Part shown: one piece after another, positions 17,266 through 25,092 of the stretch
Layout: every line of letters begins with the position of its first letter
Numbering within the stretch: position 1 is the stretch's first letter
Assembly: GCF_002934605.1 (NCBI RefSeq)
Contig: NZ_PTJC01000005.1
Location: 744,001-808,000 of the forward strand
Length of the DNA: 64,000 bases
Source: Neolewinella xylanilytica
GTDB lineage: Bacteria; Bacteroidota; Bacteroidia; Chitinophagales; Saprospiraceae
Direction of reading: 5' to 3'
Position numbers and translations under genes: made by a program
Notes under the pieces: model-generated
Database searches by the model: none
What the model was told of the DNA's origin: nothing
The model's input: the letters and a program-made list of their open reading frames with translations, nothing else

Positions 17266-18041
17266 GATTCCGTAGTAGGTATCGGCCGTTTATTGAGCTG
17301 GCGAAAAATGAATTTGGGGGCTACCCGACTCATTATTTTTAGTAGTCGCGAAATCCCGGGCGTGATCTCCTCCCGTCCCTTCGTGAAGTCTTTCCAGAAG
17401 AGCGTCGCCAGTTTTTCCGCCGGCATCGGTTTCAGGTTATCGTCCCGTAAGTCCGCGTCGTGCGCGAGCTGCGTGGCCACCACCGGGGGAAGTAGTTCCA
17501 CCACCCGTATACCGTGCACTTTTAGTTGGGGACGAATCGCCTGCGTCCAAAAATGGAGCGCCGCTTTCGTGCCGGAATACACCGGGGCCTGGGCGTAAGT
17601 GACGTAGGCGAGGCCCGAAGAAACATTGATCAGGGTCGCGTACGGACTCTTTTTCAGCTGGGGCAGGAATGAATGGAGCATTTGGATGGGCGCCTGGAAA
17701 TTGATTGAGATCTCGGCGAATTGCTTTCGTAGGTCATTGCTTTCGTCGCCCGTGTCCACCAGGTTCATGATGCCCGCGTTGTTGACCAGGATATCGATCC
17801 CGCCAAATGCCGCTTGGGTATGGTCGACAAGCCGGCGGACGTCCTCCTCCCGGGTCACGTCTCCCGGATAAATGTGAATGGCCGGTAATGCCTTTTTTAC
17901 CCCTTCCAGTTTACCGCGGTTGCGTCCGGTAATCAGCACGGTATGGCCTTGCTCGAGGAATTTCCGGGCGAGCGCGAGGCCGATGCCGGAGCCACCGCCG
18001 GTGATCAGTACGGTTAATTTCGGGGTATTCATTGCGTTCAT
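17262..18041 (-). CDS. Short-chain dehydrogenase/reductase (DltE-like)
   Basis: 259 residues from ATG 18041 (ATG 18032 is the alternative). The frame is open further upstream but the extra ~80 residues overlap the preceding gene in another frame and are not SDR-like. Features: TGGGSGIG coenzyme-binding loop at residues ~14-21, NNAG, catalytic Ser in LINVSSG and YSGTK (Tyr-x-x-x-Lys). An N-terminal TGRN favours NADP(H). The C-terminal end (EEITPGISRLLKIMSRVAP) is typical of DltE-like reductases. It sits in an operon of membrane proteins and a hydrolase. Confidence 0.9.
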   Translation of the reverse strand: MNAMNTPKLTVLITGGGSGIGLALARKFLEQGHTVLITGRNRGKLEGVKKALPAIHIYPGDVTREEDVRRLVDHTQAAFGGIDILVNNAGIMNLVDTGDESNDLRKQFAEISINFQAPIQMLHSFLPQLKKSPYATLINVSSGLAYVTYAQAPVYSGTKAALHFWTQAIRPQLKVHGIRVVELLPPVVATQLAHDADLRDDNLKPMPAEKLATLFWKDFTKGREEITPGISRLLKIMSRVAPKFIFRQLNKRPIPTTES

Positions 18042-18052
18042 TTTGGGGGATG

Positions 18053-18418
18053 TCAAAGGGAGCCGGTATGCAGCAGTCGGGTATGCATCCACAGCAGCAC
18101 CGCCGTGGGAATTAATTCGATCGCGATACCGAAAAGGATGAATGAGGTGGGGGGATAATGCCTCAGGGCGATCGCCCGCACCAGTCCGCCAAGGAAGAGC
18201 GCCACCATGAGGAAGCGAAAAAGGGCTGCTTCCGAAGGATTCCAGGCGACGTAGAAGAAGGCCAGCGACATCGACGCCCAAATGGCCGCCACGAAGCGGT
18301 GGTTATTATCCTCCATCGGCGACGTCCCCGGTTCGAAGGAAGCGGTGACGCCCAGGTAGCCCGTTCCCAGGGCGATGAAGCCGTAGAGCACCAGGGAGAT
18401 TCGGATGATTAGGAGCAT
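18053..18418 (-). CDS. DUF4345-family membrane protein
   Basis: 121 residues, four hydrophobic helices. The pattern GFIALGTGYLGV, then a short loop FEPGTSP, NNHRFVAAIWASMSLAFFYVAW and a terminal helix fits DUF4345. It is the first gene of the five-gene operon with SDR, DUF1772-like, membrane protein and hydrolase. The start codon lies 5 bp after a strong hairpin, discussed separately. Confidence 0.75.
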   Translation of the reverse strand: MLLIIRISLVLYGFIALGTGYLGVTASFEPGTSPMEDNNHRFVAAIWASMSLAFFYVAWNPSEAALFRFLMVALFLGGLVRAIALRHYPPTSFILFGIAIELIPTAVLLWMHTRLLHTGSL

Positions 18419-18422
18419 GGTC

Positions 18423-18460
18423 GGAAAAGCGCTGTTTGTCCCTTAGACAAGCGCTTTTCC
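18423..18460 (-). terminator. Strong hairpin between the sigma-factor gene and the DUF4345 operon
   Basis: GGAAAAGCGCT (18423-18433) and AGCGCTTTTCC (18450-18460) form an 11-bp perfect stem; TTGTC/GACAA allow further inner pairing. On the minus strand the stem ends in CTTTTCC five bases before the DUF4345 start codon. It probably terminates the sigma-factor transcript, although the U-tract is inside the stem, and it may also hinder translation of the next gene. Confidence 0.6.
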
Positions 18461-18486
18461 CAACTGTGACCACTTCGGAGAAAAAA

Positions 18487-19371
18487 TCAGTCGAGATGCA
18501 GCCGTCCCCGCCACTGCGGGCTTTCCAGGATGAGTTCCAGGAAGTTTTTCTTCTCGAAGGTGGTCTGGTAGCTGTGCTGTCGGTGCAGCTCGGTATACAG
18601 TTGCTCGGACTCGTCGACGAGGTAGTCGGCGTCCGGCGCCAGGGCCGCTTTGAAGGTGGAGAATTCCTTCCGGTTGTAGAGCAGGTTTTTGGCATCCACC
18701 CGCCCACTCTCCAGGGCGACCGTCACTTTCTTATGGCAGCGGCACGGATTGCTTTTATCGACCAGCCCGCACTTATGCTGCATGAAGTTGTGCAGGTCCT
18801 TGCGGGCCCGACTCAGTTTTTTCCGGTAGTTGTCCCGGGAGATTTCCATGATCTCCGATCCGACGTGGTGGTCGGCGTTGAAGATGTCGCCGATGATGTA
18901 GATCAGCCGCTGTTCCCGGGTCAGGCAGAGTAGCATGCCCGACAGACACTGCAGGCGCACCTCCCCGATGACCTCGGCCTTCTCCGCCCGTTCCTCGGCG
19001 GTGAGCGAAACATCCGGACTGCCATCGAGCAGTTGACCCAGCTCTTCGAAGCTTGCCGCGAATTGATTACTGGGTTTCACCCGGTCGTTCAGGAAGTGAT
19101 TGCGGACGATCCGGTAGGCCCACGTCCGAAAGGAGCTTTGGCCGTGGAAGGAACCGAGATTGGTAATGATCTTAAGTAGCGCTTCCTGTGTCAGGTCCTC
19201 CGCCTGCACCGGATCGTTCACCATTTTCCAGGCGATGTTGTAAATGAAGGGCTGGTGCCGCAGGATCAGGCCGTTTAGCGATGCTTTGCTGCCGTTGTTG
19301 ATGTCGCGGACAAGTACCTCATCCGGGGTGTCCTCCTCGTAGGTGGTGGAAAACGGATTCGTTCTTCCCAT
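18487..19371 (-). CDS. ECF-type RNA polymerase sigma factor with Cys-rich C-terminal extension
   Basis: 294 residues, about 100 longer than a basic ECF sigma. Region 2 is at ~32-100 (HQPFIYNIAWKMVNDPVQAEDL, FRTWAYRIVRNHFLND) and region 4 at ~145-195 (LTREQRLIYIIGDIFNADHHVGSEIMEIS). Then comes HKCGLVDKSNPCRCHKK, a Cys/His cluster that could bind a metal or sense redox state, and a ~75-residue tail. No anti-sigma gene is adjacent, so the tail may do the regulation. Such extended sigma factors are known in several ECF groups; the group here is not assigned. Confidence 0.88.
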   Translation of the reverse strand: MGRTNPFSTTYEEDTPDEVLVRDINNGSKASLNGLILRHQPFIYNIAWKMVNDPVQAEDLTQEALLKIITNLGSFHGQSSFRTWAYRIVRNHFLNDRVKPSNQFAASFEELGQLLDGSPDVSLTAEERAEKAEVIGEVRLQCLSGMLLCLTREQRLIYIIGDIFNADHHVGSEIMEISRDNYRKKLSRARKDLHNFMQHKCGLVDKSNPCRCHKKVTVALESGRVDAKNLLYNRKEFSTFKAALAPDADYLVDESEQLYTELHRQHSYQTTFEKKNFLELILESPQWRGRLHLD

Positions 19372-19455
19372 GGGTAGGTCTTTTTTCTATAACCCGGCCG
19401 GATCGGTAGCGGGCAGTATTGCCCCGTTGCAGTAAAGTAGCGCTAATCCCGGGCA

Positions 19456-20715
19456 TTACCGACCGATGCGCAGCACCATCCCGTTGGATTGACTTAGGTC
19501 GTTGCGTTCGACCAGCGCCAGGATGTCCCCGCCCGGCAGTTGCGCCAGAGTGCGGACGCGGCCCGGAAGATCCAGGCCAAATGTTTCCCCGGTGGCGCGG
19601 TCGTACTTCATCAGTCTGCGGTAGGCCAGCGAGCCGAAGAGAAAATAACCGTCCCAATCGGCGATGTTGCTTTCGTCGACCTGCAGCAGGCAGGCGGGTG
19701 CCAGGGCTTGTCCGCCGTAGTCGGTCGGAACGGTCCAGTAGTGTTCCGGCAAGACGGTGAAGGTGGCCGCGGAGTCCTCGGTAATCATGGAGACCGGCCC
19801 CCCGTCGTAATCGATGCCGTAGCTAAAGAGGGGCCAGCCGTAATTCCCGCCCCGCTTGATGAGGTTGAATTCATCCCCCCCCTTGGGGCCGTGCTCGATA
19901 CCAAGGAGAGTCTGCGTCAAGGGCTCGTACACCAGCCCCTGCACGTCGCGGTGGCCGTAGCTCCATACGGTGGTGGGACCGGTTAGGCCGGGGAAGACCG
20001 GATTGTCCGGCGGCACGGAGCCATCGGCGAGCAGGCGGTGGATTTTACCGGCGTCGCTGCTCATGTCCTGGGCGTACAGCACCGGGTGGGCGGCCGAGGA
20101 GAAGTCGGAATTACCGACGTTGAGAAAGAAGTGGGTGGAATCCTGCCAGACGATGCGCATGCCGTTCCCGGACCAATTGGGCTGCCGGGTCGAGAAAATC
20201 GTGTCGAACGCGACGGCCCTACCGTCCTCGATCCGGAAGCGGCTCACGCGGGCAAATCCCTCCGTATCCAGGTAGGAAGCGAAGAGGAGGCCGTTATCCC
20301 GGTAGGCGGGGTGCAGGCTCACGTCCATCAAGCCGCCGTGCAGGATCGCGGCGAGGCCCGGGGTGCCGAAGGTGGCCACCGCCGGCATTCCGTTTACCTC
20401 CTTCAGCGCACCGGCGGTGTAGTGGAATAATTGGCCCACCCGGTCGGTGATGTAGTATTCGTCCTCTTCCACCACGGCCACCCCGAAGGGGATCGTGAAG
20501 CCCCCGGCCAGCGTATCCACCGAGAACGCATCGGGACTAATGGGGTAGGGCGATGGCGGGACGTCAATCCGGTCGTTGCCGCAGCCTAGCCAGCAAGCGG
20601 CCACCACGACCGACAGCAGGATCCGGACAGACCGCAAGGGAATCAGATGAATCAAACGAAAGGTTTGGATGAATGACCAAAAAAAGCACCTCTCCTGCGT
20701 TTCCGCAAAAGCCAT
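19456..20715 (-). CDS. PQQ-dependent sugar dehydrogenase-like lipoprotein
   Basis: 419 residues. A lipobox (VVVAACWLGC) lies near residue 45, after an unusually long N-terminus, so a downstream TTG in the PLRSVRILL segment may be the true start. The rest is a six-bladed beta-propeller of the glucose/sorbosone dehydrogenase (Gdh B, YliI) family: FGVAVVEEDEYYITDRVGQL, HGGLMDVSLHP, WSYGHRDVQGLVYEP and GPKGGDEFNLIKRGGNYGWP. Family members oxidise aldoses with PQQ and calcium. No PQQ biosynthesis genes are in the window. Location: outer face of inner or outer membrane. Confidence 0.88.
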   Translation of the reverse strand: MAFAETQERCFFWSFIQTFRLIHLIPLRSVRILLSVVVAACWLGCGNDRIDVPPSPYPISPDAFSVDTLAGGFTIPFGVAVVEEDEYYITDRVGQLFHYTAGALKEVNGMPAVATFGTPGLAAILHGGLMDVSLHPAYRDNGLLFASYLDTEGFARVSRFRIEDGRAVAFDTIFSTRQPNWSGNGMRIVWQDSTHFFLNVGNSDFSSAAHPVLYAQDMSSDAGKIHRLLADGSVPPDNPVFPGLTGPTTVWSYGHRDVQGLVYEPLTQTLLGIEHGPKGGDEFNLIKRGGNYGWPLFSYGIDYDGGPVSMITEDSAATFTVLPEHYWTVPTDYGGQALAPACLLQVDESNIADWDGYFLFGSLAYRRLMKYDRATGETFGLDLPGRVRTLAQLPGGDILALVERNDLSQSNGMVLRIGR

Positions 20716-20815
20716 CGACCGAAGCCGTGTCTCCGCTGACCAACCGCGCGGTCGCAGGGGGCGGGTACGGTAGAATGTTTTTGCGGCGGAGCGCAGGTAG
20801 CTGGATAATCCGATC

Positions 20816-21520
20816 TCAGTGCCGGAACGCCAGCCGCCCGGCCGGCACCGTGGCCGTATGGAAAGAGGCCAGTTTTACGTGGTATGTCAGCTCGCCCCCC
20901 GGCGACACCTGCAGGCCACTGCGGATCGTGCCGTCCAGCGGCCGGTGTACGACCATGGCGGTATAGATGAGGGCTTCCCCGCCGGGCGGGATGATACGCT
21001 CCCCTCGCGTCGTCTTCCGGAAGGTGTGATCCAGGTGTTCCCGCAGGCCCCCGACCCCGTAGTTGAAGTCGGAAAGCTTGTCGAGCGACATCGTATCGCC
21101 GGGAAGGGTCAGGCGGACGTAGGTACCGGGTGCCGTGGGGAAGGGAATGGAATCCCCCGGAAATTCCAGGGATACCGCAAGGGGGCGGTCCGCTGTGTTC
21201 ACTATGCGGCTCCAGAAAACACCCACCCCGTAGTGTATGCCGGTGGGATCGGTGTACCCCACCGCTCCGCCGGGGTCGATGGAGCTTCCCCCCTTGGGCA
21301 GACTATTCTGTACTAGCGCGGTGTGACCGGCGACGTCCGCGTAGCGGTATTCGGTGTCGACAAATCGGTCGAGTGGCGATGGTGCTGCCGAAAGCGGGTC
21401 GATCCTTGTTGTTTGCGGTGACCCGCTACTGGACCCTTCCCGCTCGGCAGGAGCCGGCTCGCCGGGTCTGCAGCCGACCAGCAGGGCTAGTATGCCGACG
21501 ACAAGGATCGATCGTTTCAT
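20816..21520 (-). CDS. Lipoprotein, hypothetical
   Basis: 234 residues from ATG 21520, chosen because it gives a lipoprotein signal (ILALLVGC, Cys17). The frame is open further upstream but the extra part is not protein-like. After a Ser/Pro/Glu-rich linker (18-45) follows a beta-rich domain with segments such as FWSRIVNTADRPLAVSLEFP and GGEALIYTAMVVHRP. No family is recognised. It stands alone. Confidence 0.7.
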   Translation of the reverse strand: MKRSILVVGILALLVGCRPGEPAPAEREGSSSGSPQTTRIDPLSAAPSPLDRFVDTEYRYADVAGHTALVQNSLPKGGSSIDPGGAVGYTDPTGIHYGVGVFWSRIVNTADRPLAVSLEFPGDSIPFPTAPGTYVRLTLPGDTMSLDKLSDFNYGVGGLREHLDHTFRKTTRGERIIPPGGEALIYTAMVVHRPLDGTIRSGLQVSPGGELTYHVKLASFHTATVPAGRLAFRH

Positions 21521-21864
21521 TAACCGTGAAAATAAGCGGTGGCGGGAGCATTGCCAGGATGATGGGTATGGTAGGGCAGCCTTTTCCGAGAAGTCTTGTC
21601 TCCCGCGCTCCGCCGCAATAAAAAGCCAGCCCCTTTGGAATAAGATAGCCTCGTCGCCATCCGGTAGAACATGGCGTCCCCATGGAGATGAACGAGCGTG
21701 AGCCCGGTGGTGTCGTGGAAGCCATGGGCCGGATCTCCTGCGCAGGTGGTAGGCAACTACGAAGAAGTGGCCGAAATTCTGACCCGCCATAGAAAGCACC
21801 GGGGGATGGCCGTTGATCGGGGGGCGACCCGCTGGATTGCAGGAATACCTCCTCTGGCAACGGA
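21521..21864. other. Intergenic stretch without recognised gene
   Basis: Several frames are open on both strands because of the base composition, but none has a plausible product or start. I see no hairpin or repeat of note. Confidence 0.45.
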
Positions 21865-22623
21865 CTACCGGATAATCACCACCCGCTCCGTCGCCCGTAC
21901 CTCGTCGTTCACCAGCCACTGCAGCTGGTACACGCCGTGCGGCAGGTCGGGAAACCGAAGGTCAACCGGATTTGCGGACCCGGCCGGGTAATTTCCGGAC
22001 CATACCCGCCGCCCGAATGAATTGAAGAGTTGTAATGCGAAAGCACGCATTGTTTCGGGCAGTTCCACGCTACCGTGCTGGCGGAGCGGATTGGGATAAA
22101 CCTGCAGTCCGTCCAATGCAAAGGCGTTATCGACGGAAACTACCCGACTGATCCGTTCTACCCGGTCCGCGGACTCGCCCCGCAAGCGGTAGTACGAGAC
22201 CCCGTAGTGGTTGTTTTGGTCGGTGTAGTTTCTGACTGCTATCAGCGCGGGCGACAAGGATTGGATGGTGGTAAAGCCCGCCTCCACATCGAGTTGACGC
22301 TGCAGGGTCCAGGCATAGTCGTCGGCGCTCACTTCCGTCTCCCAGGTAAGGTGAACCGTCGTGGCGGTCTCCCGCGTGGCCGTGAGTTCGGTAGGCATCA
22401 ACGGCAGCGGCGGGCTGAGAGTAATGCCGCAACCGCTCAATTCGTCAGCCAGCGTAGTGGGGGGCACGCTGACTTCGGCAATCGCTCCGGCGTGGGAAAG
22501 TGAGAGCGTCGTCACGGACGGGCTGGAAAGGGAGGTGGTCTGAGCCCATAGCGAGGTGGACGTCACCGGTAGCCAACCGATCAGGAAGGCTAGACGAATA
22601 ACTGTGCCGCTATCCAGTATCAT
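21865..22623 (-). CDS. Secreted protein with T9SS type A C-terminal sorting domain
   Basis: 252 residues. Signal peptide to about residue 28 (SLWAQ). The middle contains a fibronectin-like strand pattern (TATRETATTVHLTWETEVSA). The last ~80 residues are a Por secretion-system sorting domain: VYPNPLRQHGSVELPE, then LQLFNSFGRRVWSG and DLPHGVYQLQWLVND ending ERVVIIR. Such proteins cross the outer membrane through T9SS and may be anchored on the surface. Its ATG overlaps the stop of the upstream Hcp-like gene by 4 bp, so the two are translationally coupled. Confidence 0.88.
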   Translation of the reverse strand: MILDSGTVIRLAFLIGWLPVTSTSLWAQTTSLSSPSVTTLSLSHAGAIAEVSVPPTTLADELSGCGITLSPPLPLMPTELTATRETATTVHLTWETEVSADDYAWTLQRQLDVEAGFTTIQSLSPALIAVRNYTDQNNHYGVSYYRLRGESADRVERISRVVSVDNAFALDGLQVYPNPLRQHGSVELPETMRAFALQLFNSFGRRVWSGNYPAGSANPVDLRFPDLPHGVYQLQWLVNDEVRATERVVIIR

Positions 22624-23150
22624 ATCCCGTCGGCAAAATTGAAGCGCTCGACGTAGGTCCCAGCAAGTGCGCCATCGTTGCCGTAGTAACGGTACGTTAT
22701 TTCGACTTCCTCGGCGAGCAAGCCGATCACTTCGTCTATGCCTTCGCTGCCCTCCGCCCCGGTTTCAAATTTCGTAAATACCACATTGGTGAACTCGAAG
22801 ATCATGATCACCTGATTCCCCGCGCCTTCCCGGTAAGCCGTGAGCGTCACCTCGTCGAATCGCCTAATCCTAGCCACCGCTGCGAATAGAAAGGGAGTAG
22901 CCCGGTCCGTTGATTTACCGAGTAGAAAGGCACCCTGGGTGACCGACGGGCTAACCCTTCCCGACCCCGCATCGGAGGAAATGCCGTAGGAGAAACTGCA
23001 GATCTTGATCTGGTCCTCATAACCAACAGCGGAAAGCTCCCCGGCGATATCCTCGATCTCCAGCGCGTAGGCCAATTGCGCGGACAATAGATTCGGTAGG
23101 GCAAAAACCAGGAGGCCGAGCAGCAAAGGGCGGAAGCGCGTAGTGATCAT
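22620..23150 (-). CDS. Exported Hcp-fold protein (Hcp1/DUF796 family)
   Basis: 176 residues. Signal peptide 1-25 (LLLGLLVFALPNLLSAQ). The mature part matches the Hcp tube-protein pattern in order: ALEIEDIAGELS first strand, QIKICSFSYGISS, a VTQGAFLLGKSTDRATPFLF segment, RRFDEVTLTAYRE, VIMIFEFTNVVFTKFETGA and a VEITYRYYG end. Classical Hcp is cytoplasmic and has no signal peptide; Sec-exported members occur in Bacteroidota and other phyla outside T6SS clusters. No T6SS gene is in the window. The partner is a T9SS cargo gene overlapping by 4 bp. Confidence 0.8.
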   Translation of the reverse strand: MITTRFRPLLLGLLVFALPNLLSAQLAYALEIEDIAGELSAVGYEDQIKICSFSYGISSDAGSGRVSPSVTQGAFLLGKSTDRATPFLFAAVARIRRFDEVTLTAYREGAGNQVIMIFEFTNVVFTKFETGAEGSEGIDEVIGLLAEEVEITYRYYGNDGALAGTYVERFNFADGI

Positions 23151-23294
23151 AGTGTAGCGTCTTTGTGGCCTTCATGCGACTTCGACAGCGTTTGTTACAC
23201 GGCATTCTGCTACATGTAGGATGACCGGAAATCCTACCGACCCGCATCAGGTAAATGCAGGGGCGCTTACGGGCGACGGAGCGCAGGTGGCAGG

Positions 23295-23735
23295 TCAACC
23301 CACCGAAACGATCTCCACGTAAAAGATCAGATCGCTATTTGGGGGAATCGCCTTGCCGCGCCCCTGCGGACCGTACGCCTGGGCGGAGGGGATAAACAGC
23401 GTCGCCTCGTCGCCCCACCGCAGCAGGCCCATGGCCTCGTCCCATCCCGGGATGATTTCCCCCGCGCCGACCACGAAGCGGACGCCCCGCGGGTTGCTGA
23501 ACGACTCCTCGAAAATCCCCTCCCGGGACTCCAGCATACCCACGTAGTGTACCTCCACCCGGTGTCCGGGCCGTGGCCGGATACCCGTACCCGCCTCGTG
23601 AATGAGGTAGCCGAGACCGGAATCGGTCCGGATAGGGTCCAGCTTCCAGTTCAGGTAATCCCGGCGCACGCCTTCCGCGAAGGCCACCCGGTCCGCGGCG
23701 CGGGCCCGTAATTTGGCTTTGGTGGGCTTTTTCAT
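23295..23735 (-). CDS. FKBP-type peptidyl-prolyl cis-trans isomerase
   Basis: 146 residues without signal peptide. An ~45-residue charged N-terminus precedes the FKBP domain: VEVHYVGMLESREGIFEESF, GEIIPGWDEAMGLLRWGDEATLFIP and AYGPQGRGKAIPPNSDLIFYVEIV. The active-site aromatic and Asp positions (Tyr in HYVG, Trp in GWDEA, Phe in LIFYVE) are kept. It catalyses prolyl isomerisation in protein folding, here likely in the cytoplasm. It starts 12 bp after the beta-lactamase-family gene. Confidence 0.92.
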   Translation of the reverse strand: MKKPTKAKLRARAADRVAFAEGVRRDYLNWKLDPIRTDSGLGYLIHEAGTGIRPRPGHRVEVHYVGMLESREGIFEESFSNPRGVRFVVGAGEIIPGWDEAMGLLRWGDEATLFIPSAQAYGPQGRGKAIPPNSDLIFYVEIVSVG

Positions 23736-23747
23736 CCAAGTAGGCGC

Positions 23748-25034
23748 TTAGTCGGCTATCGCCGCCCCGACCAAAATGCGAAACTTCCAGGCGGTCTGAT
23801 CCTTCGACGTAGCCTGCGTCTGCTTCATCAGAATGCCGATAAGTTCCTCCTCCGGGTCGGCAAAGTACTGGGTGTTGAAGTAGCCACCCCACTCGAAGGT
23901 GCCCGCACTGCTCTTGCCGCCCAGACTTTCCCCCGTTTCGTTGACCAGTCCGAAGGCCAGTCCATAGTCGGCCCCCGGGCCCCGGAGGCGACCGATCTGG
24001 TTGGATAGGATCGCCTCTACCGTGGTCCGGCTGAGTAGCCGGACGCCGTTCAGCTCGCCCCCGTTGAGGTACAGCTGGAGGAAGGTAGCGTAATCCTCGG
24101 CCGTGCTGGACAGGCCGGCCCCACCGGAGAAGAAGCTACGGGCGCCTTTGATCGGATAGTCCGGGTCGTAGAAGGTCGTAGGGTAGTTCTCCCAGCCGTC
24201 GTCCGTCGGCCGCTGGATGGATACCAAGCGATCGTACTTATCCTCCGGCAGGTAGAACCAGGTATCCTCCATGCCCAGGGGCTCGAAGATGTGGGTACGG
24301 AAGTATTCGTCTAAGGGCATGCCGGATAGCACCTCAATGAAGTAGCCCAGTACGTCCAGTCCTTCGCTGTAGGTGTATTTGCTTCCCGGATCGTGGTGCA
24401 GGGGTAGGGTAGCGAGCTTACGGACGCTCTCCTCGATCGTGATTTCCTCGGTGGTGAAGAGATCGGTGACGCCGGCCTCGTCGTACATCCGCTTGAAGCG
24501 GGGGTCCCCGTCGATGACGCCGTAGCCCAGTCCGGAAGTGTGGGTCAGCAGGTGGCGAATGGTGATGGGGGTGGATACCGGCCGGGTCTCAAAGGTGCCG
24601 TCCTCGTAGAGGGTATCGAGCACCCCGGTTTCGGCGAACACGGGCAAGTAGTTGGCGATCGGATCGTCCAGCTGGAACAGCCCCTGCTCCCACAGCATCA
24701 TCACGGCGGTGGAGGTGATGGCCTTGGTCTGGGAAGCGATACGGAAAATGGCGTCTCGTTCCAGTTCTTCCCCGTCGGCACTGGCGTCCCCGAAGGCCTT
24801 ATGGTAGACGATCTTCCCCCGCCGGGCTACCAGGGCCACCGCCCCGGGCACCTCGTCCTCCTCGATGGCGGTGGTCAGCATCTCGTCGATCCGCGCCAGC
24901 CGTTCGGCTGACATACCCACCGTAGCCGGATCGGCCGTGGTCAGGGGAGGGGAGTCCTGGCTGGTGGCGGTCTGGGCGGTGAGGCCGAGGGAAAACAGCA
25001 GGATAAGCGAGGCGAGGGACACGCGGGGTAGCAT
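23748..25034 (-). CDS. Exported serine hydrolase, beta-lactamase class C-like
   Basis: 428 residues from ATG 25034, chosen for its signal peptide (LASLILLFSLGLTAQ). Upstream in-frame sequence is not protein-like. Catalytic SxxK is SQTK at 101-104, the second motif is YSE in the KYTYSEGLDVLGYF segment, and a FEWGGYFNTQYF segment sits where the third (K/H-x-G) motif is expected. HLLTHTSGLGYG is a family hallmark. These enzymes are esterases or D-Ala-D-Ala peptidases more often than true beta-lactamases. Likely cotranscribed with the FKBP isomerase. Confidence 0.9.
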   Translation of the reverse strand: MLPRVSLASLILLFSLGLTAQTATSQDSPPLTTADPATVGMSAERLARIDEMLTTAIEEDEVPGAVALVARRGKIVYHKAFGDASADGEELERDAIFRIASQTKAITSTAVMMLWEQGLFQLDDPIANYLPVFAETGVLDTLYEDGTFETRPVSTPITIRHLLTHTSGLGYGVIDGDPRFKRMYDEAGVTDLFTTEEITIEESVRKLATLPLHHDPGSKYTYSEGLDVLGYFIEVLSGMPLDEYFRTHIFEPLGMEDTWFYLPEDKYDRLVSIQRPTDDGWENYPTTFYDPDYPIKGARSFFSGGAGLSSTAEDYATFLQLYLNGGELNGVRLLSRTTVEAILSNQIGRLRGPGADYGLAFGLVNETGESLGGKSSAGTFEWGGYFNTQYFADPEEELIGILMKQTQATSKDQTAWKFRILVGAAIAD

Positions 25035-25092
25035 CGGCAGAAGGTTGATTTGCGAAAAGGTACGCTGTTTAAGCGGCAAGTCCGGATGGCTC

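Noticed and set aside
18042-18281. 80-residue N-terminal extension of the SDR
   Set aside because: Overlaps the DUF4345 gene in another frame and adds nothing SDR-like.
22620-23150. Type VI secretion system locus
   Set aside because: Only an Hcp-fold protein with a signal peptide is present; no sheath, baseplate, ClpV or membrane-complex gene.
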